Assembly: GCA_023450085.1 (NCBI GenBank) | Contig: JAEXHI010000008.1 | Coordinates: 1 to 64,000 of the forward strand | DNA: 64,000 nucleotides | Direction of reading: 5' to 3' | Origin: Bacteroidota bacterium | GTDB taxonomy: Bacteria; Bacteroidota; Bacteroidia; Sphingobacteriales; Sphingobacteriaceae | In this document: piece by piece, positions 44,428 through 52,712 of the stretch | Numbering within the stretch: position 1 is the first letter of the stretch | How the letters are laid out: each line of letters begins with the position of its first letter | Notes under the pieces: generated by a model | What the model was told of the DNA's origin: nothing | The model's database searches: none | The model's input: only the letters and a program-made list of their open reading frames with translations | Made by a program: the position numbers and the translations under genes

Positions 44428-44910
44428 TCATTTAAAATATATTACTATAGAACCTACTACCACATAATTGTTGATTTGATTTTTCACATTAAACTTTCTA
44501 ACCTCTAAAGTAATTGATTTCGAAGCTCTTATTTCATCTAAAGAAAGGATGAGTCCTGCGTAGGATTTACCTAGATATGTATTATCATAATATAGTCCAT
44601 AGTGTTCATAAAATTCATCCATAGTTAAAGAATGAGATTCAATACGTAAGATTAAATTATATTTCGTTTTATCAACACTTTCGAACTTCTCACCTAAATA
44701 TCTAGGCTTATACTCTAACCATCCGTTGAGGTCATCAATTCTTGGAAAATTTTTAATATCAATTACTGCCTTCCTAAAATATTGAACCTTAGAAATCAAA
44801 ACTTTATTAAGTTCAGATTGCGCAACAGTTCTAGATTCACCATGAACTTTATCATCTATGTTGCATCTTGAAAAAAGAATAATTAATAGAAAGGTTAAAA
44901 TAGTTTTCAT
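44428..44910 (-). CDS. Putative lipoprotein (immunity-array gene 1)
   Basis: 160 residues with lipobox LFSRC near residue 16. The rest is soluble, strand-rich (SKVQYFRKAVIDIKNFPRID, TLEVRKFNVKNQINNYVVVG) and unrecognised. It is the outermost of six leftward genes, each isolated by repeat-containing spacers. A lipidated periplasmic immunity protein is one reading. Confidence 0.6.
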   Translation of the reverse strand: MKTILTFLLIILFSRCNIDDKVHGESRTVAQSELNKVLISKVQYFRKAVIDIKNFPRIDDLNGWLEYKPRYLGEKFESVDKTKYNLILRIESHSLTMDEFYEHYGLYYDNTYLGKSYAGLILSLDEIRASKSITLEVRKFNVKNQINNYVVVGSIVIYFK

Positions 44911-45152
44911 AACAAGTTTATGTAATTATCATAAGTATCAATATGTTAATGCTTGTACTAAATAAACTGCTTAGGCAAAAAGGATCAATCGAACTCTTTC
45001 TCAATAAAGCTATTTATTATACCGAACTCCTTTTGGTGCTCGCTTGCAATTACCCAGTTAGAGTACAAGCGACAATAAGCTAGCATTTTAGACGATTTCA
45101 TTCTATCAAAAACACCTCTACGTTAACGCATGCACCAGAAAGGGTCTATATT

Positions 45153-45440
45153 TCATTTTCCTTCAACAAATTCTTTAAAATGTGTTATTAACAATTGAAG
45201 TTTCATAGAATCGCCTACAGCGGTAAACACCTCTCCATCTGCATTAATTTCATACCAATCATCTTCGCTTTTTTCGGATTTTATAGCTATTTTCTTTCCT
45301 TCACAGCTTGTTTCAACCAAATCTATTTCTACTAGCCATCCAGGATTATCCAATGTCTCTATTCTAATGCCGTATGTATGCTCCCAATCTCCATTACAAT
45401 TTAATTTATACCAGTTAGAAAGCCAATCATTCATTTCCAT
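45153..45440 (-). CDS. Immunity protein 53 (Imm53) family
   Basis: 95 residues. Conserved WYKLNCNGDWEHTYGIRIET, LDNPGWLVEIDLVETSCEGK and a DDWYEINADGEVFTAVGD segment match Imm53 of polymorphic toxin systems. It would neutralise a cognate toxin domain by binding in the cytoplasm (no signal). No toxin gene is present, so it looks like an orphan immunity gene. Repeat-containing spacers lie on both sides. Confidence 0.8.
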   Translation of the reverse strand: MEMNDWLSNWYKLNCNGDWEHTYGIRIETLDNPGWLVEIDLVETSCEGKKIAIKSEKSEDDWYEINADGEVFTAVGDSMKLQLLITHFKEFVEGK

Positions 45441-45500
45441 AAACGTTAGTTAAGTTTTTTGTTTTTACCTCTCTTTTCTACAATACGTCCTGCCCTTTTA

Positions 45501-45626
45501 GCGTAAGTCTTACCACTGGGATAGAGCCAAGGCCTGACTTGTGCTTTAGTTATACCAACTTAAAACCAAATAGCTACAGAAAGGCACAAGTCTCCCTCCA
45601 CCAAACCATATGCATGAGACTTACGC
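45501..45626. repeat. Inverted pair of hairpin units in the immunity array
   Basis: GCGTAAGTCT (45501-45510), GACTTGTGC (45536-45544), GCACAAGTC (45584-45592) and AGACTTACGC (45617-45626) form two mirror units. Each unit has the shape of a GCRYAAGTC/GACTTRYGC stem, related to the GGCACAAGCG hairpins in the other spacers. Confidence 0.65.
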
Positions 45627-45671
45627 CAAGGGGCAAGCCCATAACAGATAAAGGCCCTGTTATTAATCTCT

Positions 45672-46355
45672 TTAACAAGAATAATATAAATCGATTAATA
45701 TTTTACTTCCTTCTCTCCACTTCACCCATCCTTTCAGCTTTTTTTTGTCATGAGGACAACCTTCACATTCTTTTAAACATTCTACCTCTAACCATTCTCC
45801 TTCTACCTTAACCACTTTATAAGAGTAGGTGTTTTTATCAGCAAGAACTTTCGATTTAAGATTATTTTTCTCATACAAAGGATTTTTGCTTGCTGAAACG
45901 ATATACACGTCATTGATTAAATGCTGTCTCCATGTTTTATAGGTTAAATCTTTGCTTACTCTAATGTATTTCCAAGATCCATTTACAAAAACTTTATATC
46001 CTCTTTCGTCCTTAAGCGCATCAAAAACAACAATATTATAATTAGGATAAAAAGCTCTAATTGATATCGTTGGTAAAGGGATACCATATTTTTTATATTT
46101 TACATCATAAAAAGGATAATCATGTTTTATGCTCTCTAACACTGAGCTACTTTCCTTATTATCTGAATAAACAACTTTCATTTCTCCAGCTTTATCTCTT
46201 ATTATCTTCAAATATGAGCTACCGTCTTCATTTAGAACAGCAAGACTTTTAAAGTTATCATCAATGGTCACAACTCCTGAACTGAAAATACGATTACCTT
46301 TTGCCGAACCTTGGCAAGCTTGAAACAAAAACAGGATTAATATTAAATTCTTCAT
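45672..46355 (-). CDS. Lipoprotein with C-terminal SH3-like domain
   Basis: 227 residues, lipobox LFQAC near residue 14. N-terminal half: beta-rich with VVTIDDNFKSLAVLNEDGSS. C-terminal half (about 150-227) looks like a bacterial SH3 domain: PLYEKNNLKSKVLADKNTYS, YKVVKVEGEWLEVEC, GWVKWREGSKILIDLYYSC. It is periplasmic and possibly wall-associated. It sits in the array of immunity-like genes. Confidence 0.65.
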   Translation of the reverse strand: MKNLILILFLFQACQGSAKGNRIFSSGVVTIDDNFKSLAVLNEDGSSYLKIIRDKAGEMKVVYSDNKESSSVLESIKHDYPFYDVKYKKYGIPLPTISIRAFYPNYNIVVFDALKDERGYKVFVNGSWKYIRVSKDLTYKTWRQHLINDVYIVSASKNPLYEKNNLKSKVLADKNTYSYKVVKVEGEWLEVECLKECEGCPHDKKKLKGWVKWREGSKILIDLYYSC

Positions 46356-46433
46356 ACTACTTATTTAGTTAGATTAGGTTTCCCCCTCTGGCACAAGCGC
46401 CACTATGCTAATGCTTGCATTAAACGGTATACA

Positions 46434-46832
46434 CTAAAAGCCTCTTAACAATTCTTCAATGGACTGACTATTTTTTACCTGTCTATAAATTTCATTTCTT
46501 GCTGCATCACTTTTAATTTGTAAAGTTCGTTCTGTTAATAGCTTCTTAAGCTCTTCTAATTCTATTCTCCTTTCTATATCTTCAAAATTTAACCTATAAC
46601 GTTTAGGTAAAAAAAAGCTATAAAATGACTTGATTGGGGTTTTACCAATCAGCTTAAAGGTGTTACCGTTACAGTCTACAAAAATCTGATGGAGATAATA
46701 GGTCTTGAAAAAATCTTCGCCTCCCTTATATATTTCATCATAAAGAAAGAAATCTCCCAGAATCACCAGATCCCAAGCTTTATATCCAACATTAAATATT
46801 GGATACTTCATACCATTAATTTTATGTTGCAT
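46434..46832 (-). CDS. Hypothetical protein (immunity-array gene)
   Basis: 132 residues from the ATG at 46832 (a GTG one codon earlier is possible). Soluble. The N-terminal half is strand-rich (FNVGYKAWDLVILGDFFLYD, CNGNTFKLIGKTPIKS) and the C-terminal third is a charged helix (RRIELEELKKLLTERTLQIK). Not recognised. Confidence 0.55.
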   Translation of the reverse strand: MQHKINGMKYPIFNVGYKAWDLVILGDFFLYDEIYKGGEDFFKTYYLHQIFVDCNGNTFKLIGKTPIKSFYSFFLPKRYRLNFEDIERRIELEELKKLLTERTLQIKSDAARNEIYRQVKNSQSIEELLRGF

Positions 46833-46873
46833 CACCTAGTTTGATCATTTTTGATTTATTTATGCTATTATTT

Positions 46874-47030
46874 CCCCTTCTGGCGCAAGCGTCCGCTTGG
46901 GACTACTCGATTACCCTAGCATAAGCATCACTAAGCTAATATTAACACTAGAAGCACAGGACAAGCCAAAGCAAAATAGTAATATTAAAATAAAAAGCTC
47001 TAGTACAAAAACTGTTAAACTAATGCTTGC
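46874..47030. repeat. Immunity-array spacer repeat, copy 1
   Basis: Begins with the CTGGCGCAAGCG-TC-CGCTTGGG hairpin, then a conserved tail (CTAGCATAAGCATCACTAAG, CTAATATTAACACTA, AGTAATATTAAAA) and ends with a GTTAAACTAATGCTTGCC fragment. Copy 2 (47895-48020) is nearly identical over ~110 bases; copy 3 (48152-48308) is more diverged. A short open frame at 46897-47082 lies inside it and is not considered real. Confidence 0.75.
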
Positions 47031-47117
47031 CCTACAAAAGCATGACCAGAAAGATCACCGATGCATGTGGCGTTACAATTGACGTCTTTATTCTATGTAC
47101 CAGCTAAAGAAGCCTGT

Positions 47118-47423
47118 TTACATCATATAAGTATGAAAATCACCCCAAGCCAATTCAGCTCCTTTTTCTATTCTTTTCAACAACAATATTTTTTCAGAGT
47201 CATCAATGTTTTCTATAGTCACCTCTGGTAATCTTTCTATCTCATCAAACCCCAAGACTGTGAAATCATATTCTTTAAAAGAGTCTGATACTTTTTGAAC
47301 AAAAGCATCTTTTGATTCGGCTTTATATGCTACATTCACAAAAGCACCTTTTGCTTTTCCAAGGTCTCTATTGTTATTAACAGGTTCAACTTGTATTAGT
47401 GCAAACCAAATATTCGTTTTCAT
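47118..47423 (-). CDS. Hypothetical soluble protein (immunity-array gene)
   Basis: 101 residues starting MKTNIWFALIQVEPVNNNRD, then FVQKVSDSFKEYDFTVLGFD and EIERLPEVTIENIDDSEKI, an alpha/beta sandwich-like layout common among immunity proteins. No named family is assigned. No signal. Confidence 0.6.
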   Translation of the reverse strand: MKTNIWFALIQVEPVNNNRDLGKAKGAFVNVAYKAESKDAFVQKVSDSFKEYDFTVLGFDEIERLPEVTIENIDDSEKILLLKRIEKGAELAWGDFHTYMM

Positions 47424-47445
47424 ATTTTTAAATAGAAATCAATAC

Positions 47446-47835
47446 TTAATAGTTTTTCATCTCTTCACTCAAGTCTTTCGCAAACTCACTGATATTAACC
47501 ACAAATCCGGTATGCAGGCCAACAGGGAAAACATTTAAGAGGTAGCCTTGGAAATGAATGAAATCTAAGAGTTCATCCTCAAATACATTGATATCAATTT
47601 CTTCTATTTCAAAGCCTGCCCATCCCGATGTCAAACATTGTTCCGCAAACTCCCTCGCTGACCATAAGGGAAACAACTTAGAAGTCTCAACCTCAGATAT
47701 GGCCCAATTTCCTTCTGGACTTTTGAGCGAATACATCAATTCTGTATCGGCCACACGTTTAATAAAGTATTTATACCGTTCAAAAGGGGGTAAAGAGGAA
47801 ACGGTCTCCTTTTCTTTTTCTGTAATTTTCATCAT
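47446..47835 (-). CDS. DUF2750 protein
   Basis: 129 residues (a second ATG one codon in could be the start). RYKYFIKRVADTELMYSLKS, WAISEVETSKLFPLWSAREF, AEQCLTSGWAGFE and a closing LNVFPVGLHTGFVVN fit DUF2750, whose members often occur near polymorphic toxin or immunity genes in my understanding, though this is not proven. It lies 22 bases upstream of the 47118-47423 gene, so the two may be co-transcribed. Confidence 0.7.
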   Translation of the reverse strand: MMKITEKEKETVSSLPPFERYKYFIKRVADTELMYSLKSPEGNWAISEVETSKLFPLWSAREFAEQCLTSGWAGFEIEEIDINVFEDELLDFIHFQGYLLNVFPVGLHTGFVVNISEFAKDLSEEMKNY

Positions 47836-47894
47836 TGTTAAAGTGGCCTTTCTTTATTTTTCTTACCGTTATGATCATGCTTGCGCCATACAGC

Positions 47895-48020
47895 CCCCTT
47901 CTGGCACAAGCGTGCACTTGTGATTACTCGACTACCCTAGCATAAGCATCACTAAGCTAATATTAACACTATAACCACAGAACAAACCAAAGTAAAGTAG
48001 TAATATTAAAACAAAAAGCG
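47895..48020. repeat. Immunity-array spacer repeat, copy 2
   Basis: CTGGCACAAG-CGTG-CACTTGTG hairpin plus the same tail as copy 1. Compensating changes (GCAAGCG/CGCTTG in copy 1, CACAAG/CTTGTG here, CACGCG/CGCGTG in copy 3) preserve the stem. Confidence 0.8.
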
Positions 48021-48040
48021 GACATTTAACCGTCCGCTTT
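48015..48040. terminator. Hairpin at the end of repeat copy 2
   Basis: AAAGCGGAC/GTCCGCTTT, 9-base stem with an 8-base loop, weak T-run. Possible bidirectional terminator. Confidence 0.4.
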
Positions 48041-48151
48041 GTTATAATTAAACTAATAATTTGTTAGTACCATATGCCATTTCTAAATTTCTAGCACAAA
48101 CGCCGCTTCGCTAATACTATGTAATAGAGGGCTTTTGTTGCAGAAACACCA

Positions 48152-48308
48152 TCTTGGCGCACGCGTGTCGCGTGTGACTATCTTAATTAAAGCACAAGTA
48201 CCACTAAACTAATATTTACACCAGAACCACAGAACAAACCAAAGTAAAATAATAATATTAAAACAAAAACTTCTATCACACACCGTTAAACTAACGCTTC
48301 CGCCAGAA
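48152..48308. repeat. Immunity-array spacer repeat, copy 3
   Basis: TTGGCGCACGCG-TGT-CGCGTGTG hairpin, then a diverged tail (CACAGAACAAACCAAAGTAA, AATAATATTAAAACAAAAAC) and a CGTTAAACTAACGCTTCCGC end. It directly precedes the lipoprotein gene remnant. Confidence 0.7.
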
Positions 48309-48418
48309 AGACAAAGGTATCCTTTAAAGCAATCAAAAACTGCGAACCTGAAAGGAATATTTTTGCTTGATATGCCACAGATAAGACCATTCAAATTATT
48401 GAGGTAAGAAAACAATAG
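48309..48418 (+). pseudogene. Decayed 3' copy of the 43942-44247 lipoprotein gene
   Basis: About 105 bases align with the end of the lipoprotein gene: KVSFKAIKNCEPE versus KVKASFKTVKNCETQ, then YATDKTIQIIEVRKQ versus YAADETIQIIEVKKQ. A TTA-to-TGA change puts a stop in frame at the Leu before YAT, and no start is present. The last ~30 bases are almost identical. Confidence 0.8.
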
Positions 48419-48521
48419 CATTCCCGATAAGGGGATTACTATCCAAAATTTTTGATACAAAAAGCTAAAACCATTTAAACTATGTAAGTTTATCCTATCA
48501 ATTAAACTTACATATTGTAAA

Positions 48522-50945
48522 ATGAAAAAAATCATACTTAACCTATTCCTTTTAGGTTTTGGAGGAACAGTTTTAGCACAGGATGCTATTACCTACCAAA
48601 CACCGTCGAAAGTGATGGTAGATTTGTTATTGGCTAAGCCTACCCCAGGCGTTAGTATCGATAGCAAAGCAGAATGGATTTTGTTCAGCGAACGTGATCC
48701 TTATCCTTCAATTGAAGAATTGGCCATGCCCGAATACAAAATTGCCGGCATGCGTATCAATCCAAACAACTACTCGCCAAGCCGTCAAACTTATGTTAAC
48801 AGCTTTAGCTTAAAAAATATCAAAACGGGAAAAACAAGTCCAGTTACCGGTCTTCCGGCTACTTTATATGCAGGTAATGCCCGTTGGAACCCAAGCCAAA
48901 CCAAAATTGCCTTTACCCAAACGGCTCCAGATAGAATAGACCTATATGTAATTGATGTAGCTACTGCAAAGGCTACCAAAATTAACAAGCAAGCTTTAAA
49001 TGCCATTTTAGGCGCTGGAATTGTATGGGTAGACGATAATACGTTGATTTATCAAGTAGCAACTAAACCTGCAAGTGCGGCACCAAAACGCCCACTGGCA
49101 CCAAAAGGCCCAACCGTACAAGAAAATTTAGGTAAAGTAGCACCAAGTGCTACCATCCAAGATTTAATCAAATCACCTTACGATGAGCAATTATTTGAGT
49201 TTTTTGCCACTTCTCAATTGGTACAAAACAAAGCTGGTGTTGAAACCCCAATAGGTGCTCCTGCTATTTATAGCTCGGTAAGCCTATCGCCAGATAAAAA
49301 CTACATGATGGTGCGCACCATTAAAAAGCCATTCTCTTATTTAGTGGCTGCTTATGGTTTCCCATCAACCGTTAAAGTGATTGATAGAGCAGGAAAAACC
49401 GTTAAAGTATTGGCAGAATTACCTTCTAGTGAAGTTCGCCCTTCAGGATACGATAACGTACAAAACGTTCCTCGTGGTTTTGATTGGAGAGATGACGAAG
49501 CTGCTGCTGTAGTTTGGGCACAACCATTAGACAGTGGTTTGATCAAGAAAAACGTAGAATTCCACGATGCCGTTTATGAATTAAAAGCACCGTTTAATGG
49601 CGCAACCAAAGAGCTTTTCAAAACCAAAACACGTTTTTCTGGTGTAAGTTGGGGAAATGCCAATTTAGCTTTGGTGAGAGAAATTTCTAGAATTAAACAA
49701 AGCAGTAAAGTAAGTCTTTTTAACCCTACCACAGGTACTTTAGAAACACTTTACGACTTAAACACTACTGATGCCTACAATAACCCAGGCACACCAGTAA
49801 CCGAGAAAAACAAATTTGGCCGTCAGGTAATTTTAACGACCGACAATGGCACCAAACTTTTATTGAACAACACCACTGGTGCTTCTCCAAAAGGCGATTT
49901 ACCTTTCTTAGCTAAATTTGATTTAAACACCAAGAAATCAGAAATCTTATGGCGTTGTCAAGAAGGTACTTTTGAAGTAGTTACCGATGTGTTAGACCCT
50001 CAAAAACTGGTATTGTTAACCCGTAGAGAAAGTAAAACCGAAGTCCCTAACTATTTCATTAAAAACTTGGTGCTTCGTGTGGCTGACAGACAAATCACCA
50101 ACTTCACCAATCCTTATGCCGCTTTAGATGGCGTGAGTAAACAAAAAATCTCTTACAAACGTGCAGATGGTATTGATTTAACTGGCGATTTATACTTACC
50201 AAAAGGTTACAACAAAGAAAAAGACGGACCACTTCCGGTATTGATATGGGCTTACCCACGTGAGTTTAACTCGGCAAGTGATGCAGCTCAAATTAGAGGT
50301 TCAGAAAATAAATTCATCACCATCAGCTCAGGTGGACCTATCTTTTACGTAACCCAAGGTTATGCGGTATTAGATAACGCCGAAATGCCAATTGTAGCTA
50401 AAGAAGGTAAAAAACCTAACGATTCATTTGTAGAACAGTTGAAACTGAATGCCGAAGCTGCCATCAACAAATTAAGCGAAATGGGCGTTGGCGACAGAAA
50501 CAGAATGGCTGTTGGTGGTCATAGCTACGGTGCTTTCATGACGGCAAACTTATTGGCACATACCAATTTGTTTAAAGCAGGTATTGCCCGCAGTGGAGCT
50601 TACAACAGAACTTTAACACCTTTCGGTTTCCAAAATGAAGACCGTACTTACTGGCAAGCACCACAATTGTACTATGAAATGAGTCCATTTAGCTATGCCG
50701 ATAAAATTAAAACCCCTATCCTATTGATTCACGGTGAAATGGATGATAACCAAGGTACTTTCCCAATCAATAGCGAGCGTTTGTTTAATGCCATTAAAGG
50801 CCATGGAGGTACTACTCGTTTTGTTTACCTACCTTATGAGGCACACGGTTACAGAGCTAAAGAAAATATCTTACACATGATTTGGGAAACCAACAAATGG
50901 TTAGATACTTATGTGAAAAATGCTAAACCAGCAGCAACAAAATAA
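48522..50945 (+). CDS. S9 family prolyl oligopeptidase-type serine peptidase
   Basis: 807 residues, signal peptide ending VLAQ. A beta-propeller-like N-terminal part (NARWNPSQTKIAFTQTAPDR) and a C-terminal alpha/beta hydrolase with Ser in GGHSYGAFM near 667, Asp in HGEMDDNQG near 741, His in YEAHGYR near 773. It differs in sequence from the DPP-IV-like enzyme at 28000-30504 and is closer to the glutamyl/acylaminoacyl peptidase-like branch (LDNAEMPIVAKEGKKPNDSF). Periplasmic peptide degradation is expected. Confidence 0.88.
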   Translation: MKKIILNLFLLGFGGTVLAQDAITYQTPSKVMVDLLLAKPTPGVSIDSKAEWILFSERDPYPSIEELAMPEYKIAGMRINPNNYSPSRQTYVNSFSLKNIKTGKTSPVTGLPATLYAGNARWNPSQTKIAFTQTAPDRIDLYVIDVATAKATKINKQALNAILGAGIVWVDDNTLIYQVATKPASAAPKRPLAPKGPTVQENLGKVAPSATIQDLIKSPYDEQLFEFFATSQLVQNKAGVETPIGAPAIYSSVSLSPDKNYMMVRTIKKPFSYLVAAYGFPSTVKVIDRAGKTVKVLAELPSSEVRPSGYDNVQNVPRGFDWRDDEAAAVVWAQPLDSGLIKKNVEFHDAVYELKAPFNGATKELFKTKTRFSGVSWGNANLALVREISRIKQSSKVSLFNPTTGTLETLYDLNTTDAYNNPGTPVTEKNKFGRQVILTTDNGTKLLLNNTTGASPKGDLPFLAKFDLNTKKSEILWRCQEGTFEVVTDVLDPQKLVLLTRRESKTEVPNYFIKNLVLRVADRQITNFTNPYAALDGVSKQKISYKRADGIDLTGDLYLPKGYNKEKDGPLPVLIWAYPREFNSASDAAQIRGSENKFITISSGGPIFYVTQGYAVLDNAEMPIVAKEGKKPNDSFVEQLKLNAEAAINKLSEMGVGDRNRMAVGGHSYGAFMTANLLAHTNLFKAGIARSGAYNRTLTPFGFQNEDRTYWQAPQLYYEMSPFSYADKIKTPILLIHGEMDDNQGTFPINSERLFNAIKGHGGTTRFVYLPYEAHGYRAKENILHMIWETNKWLDTYVKNAKPAATK

Positions 50946-50966
50946 ATTAATCATTTGTATATTTAA

Positions 50967-50994
50967 AGGGCGGTGGAAACACTGCCCTTTTTTG
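50967..50994 (+). terminator. Terminator after S9 peptidase
   Basis: AAGGGCGGTG-GAAA-CACTGCCCTT stem with one G-U pair and a stable GAAA tetraloop, then TTTT. Confidence 0.9.
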
Positions 50995-51012
50995 TTAACC
51001 ATTTAATTGAAC

Positions 51013-51867
51013 ATGAACCGTCCCCTCTCTCCAAAACTGTTACTTCTCCTCCTTATTTCCTGTTTTTCGTTTACCGCCATGGCACAAAAGTCGAGCAAGT
51101 TTAAAGTCATTGCTTTTTTTACGGGCAAAAACGACATGGCACACGTGAGTTATGTAAAGGAAGCCAATCAATGGTTTCCAGAAATGGCTAAAAAATATCA
51201 TTTTGAATATGATACCACTAGCAATTGGAGTAATATGAACACCAATTTCTTGGCGAAATATCAGGTAGTACTTTTTTTGGATACCCGACCAGAGGACAGT
51301 GCCCAACGTAAAGCCTTTGAAGACTATATGAAAAATGGTGGCGCATGGATGGGATTTCACTTCTCGGCCTTTGCCCTTAGCCCATCAGCTTATTCACAAA
51401 ATTGGAACTGGTATCATGATGAGTTTTTGGGTTCTGGACAATATAGTGGCAATACTTGGCGACCAACTTCGGCCATTTTAGCCGTTAATGCAAAGCATGA
51501 TGCCACTAAAAACCTACCCAAAACATTCAAATCGCAACCTAACGAATGGTACAAATGGGAAAAAAACCTACGCACCAATCCAAATATCACGGTACTGCTT
51601 AGCGTAGATTCCACCAGCTTTCCATTAGGTACAGGACCTAAAGCACATGAAATATGGCATCAGGGCGATTATCCGGTAGCATGGACCAACAAGAACTACA
51701 AAATGATTTATGTAAACATGGGACATAACGATATGGACTATGAACATAAGTATGGCAAAGACGTTAAAACACTATCCCATACTTTTGACAATGAGCAGCA
51801 AAACCAATTTATCATTGATGGTTTATTATGGCTTGGAAAGCAACAGAAAGCCAAACAAAAAAAGTAA
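51013..51867 (+). CDS. ThuA domain protein
   Basis: 284 residues from the ATG at 51013 (a TTG two codons upstream is unlikely). Signal peptide ending AMAQ. ThuA/trehalose utilisation fold: KVIAFFTGKNDMAHVSYVKE, WSNMNTNFLAKYQVVLFLDT, GGAWMGFHFSAFA, HEIWHQGDYPVAW, YVNMGHNDMDYEHKYG, NEQQNQFIIDGLLWLG. The class I glutamine amidotransferase-like fold lacks a visible nucleophile Cys. Members occur with glycoside-handling genes; role here unknown. Confidence 0.85.
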   Translation: MNRPLSPKLLLLLLISCFSFTAMAQKSSKFKVIAFFTGKNDMAHVSYVKEANQWFPEMAKKYHFEYDTTSNWSNMNTNFLAKYQVVLFLDTRPEDSAQRKAFEDYMKNGGAWMGFHFSAFALSPSAYSQNWNWYHDEFLGSGQYSGNTWRPTSAILAVNAKHDATKNLPKTFKSQPNEWYKWEKNLRTNPNITVLLSVDSTSFPLGTGPKAHEIWHQGDYPVAWTNKNYKMIYVNMGHNDMDYEHKYGKDVKTLSHTFDNEQQNQFIIDGLLWLGKQQKAKQKK

Positions 51868-51916
51868 TTGATTTACCGCCCTTTATTTAACCGCAGCCTT
51901 TTATATTTACGATACC

Positions 51917-52378
51917 ATGGACAAAATATTAGAAATCATTAGAGCTAGCCGCAAAGCATTGCTATTCTTAATTGAAGATTTAAGTACCGAACAACTGAAC
52001 AAAATCCCTACCGGTTTTAACAACAATTTAGCTTGGCAAATGGGCCACTTAATTGTAAGCCAACAATTGTTATGCTACAAGTTAAGCAACAATGAATTGG
52101 TGATAGACCCTAGTTTAGTCGAAAAATATAAGAACGGTTCCAAACCTGAAAGCTTCATTTCAGCAGAAGAAATAGCACAACTTAAACACGATTTACTGGC
52201 CGTTATTGACCAATTGGAAAGTGATTTGGCTACCGATAAATTCAATAACTACTTCCCTTACACCATCAGTACTTACAAAGGCCTAAAACTGGAAAGCGTA
52301 CAAGATGCCGTAAAGTTTATTGCCTCTCATGATGGTTTACATTATGGCTGTAGCTTGATGATGAAAAAACTGGTGTAA
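51917..52378 (+). CDS. DinB-family protein
   Basis: 153 residues, four-helix bundle. Metal-binding His in QMGHLIVSQQ near 44 and in SHDGLHYGCS near 139 and 143 form the DinB triad. Family relatives include mycothiol/bacillithiol transferases, but most Bacteroidota copies are uncharacterised. Single gene, 49 bases after the ThuA gene. Confidence 0.8.
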   Translation: MDKILEIIRASRKALLFLIEDLSTEQLNKIPTGFNNNLAWQMGHLIVSQQLLCYKLSNNELVIDPSLVEKYKNGSKPESFISAEEIAQLKHDLLAVIDQLESDLATDKFNNYFPYTISTYKGLKLESVQDAVKFIASHDGLHYGCSLMMKKLV

Positions 52379-52465
52379 TCACCTTGGAATTCCTATTGCC
52401 TAGCCCTGAGTAGAACATTCTGTACTTTTCATTTGTTAACTAAGCAAATCAAAACCGAAGAACAG

Positions 52466-52660
52466 ATGAATATCACAGGAAATACAAAGGGCGGCAATAC
52501 CGAACCAGAAAAAAAAGACAACAATATCAAACCTCTAAAAAGTATTAAAAACGAAATTTACGAGGTAAAAACAAAACAGGTGAAAACCAAAAATCCTGCA
52601 AAGCAACGCGAAGAAAGCGAGCAACCCGTGCATCCAATTAAAAAAGCACCAAAGGAATAA
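52466..52660 (+). CDS. Small Lys-rich hypothetical protein
   Basis: 64 residues from the ATG at 52466. A TTG-initiated longer form would begin at 52433. Low-complexity and disordered, with repeated KTK/KPK-like stretches and a KKAPKE end. No domain. Reality is uncertain; it is kept because an ATG and a full frame fill the gap before the mechanosensitive channel gene. Confidence 0.4.
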   Translation: MNITGNTKGGNTEPEKKDNNIKPLKSIKNEIYEVKTKQVKTKNPAKQREESEQPVHPIKKAPKE

Positions 52661-52712
52661 GCTTATTATAGCACAAATCGCTATATTAGGCTTAACCACC
52701 AACAGCTCGCCA

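Noticed and set aside
46897..47082. 61-codon plus-strand frame in the immunity array
   Set aside because: It lies inside the spacer repeat, whose other copies do not keep it open.
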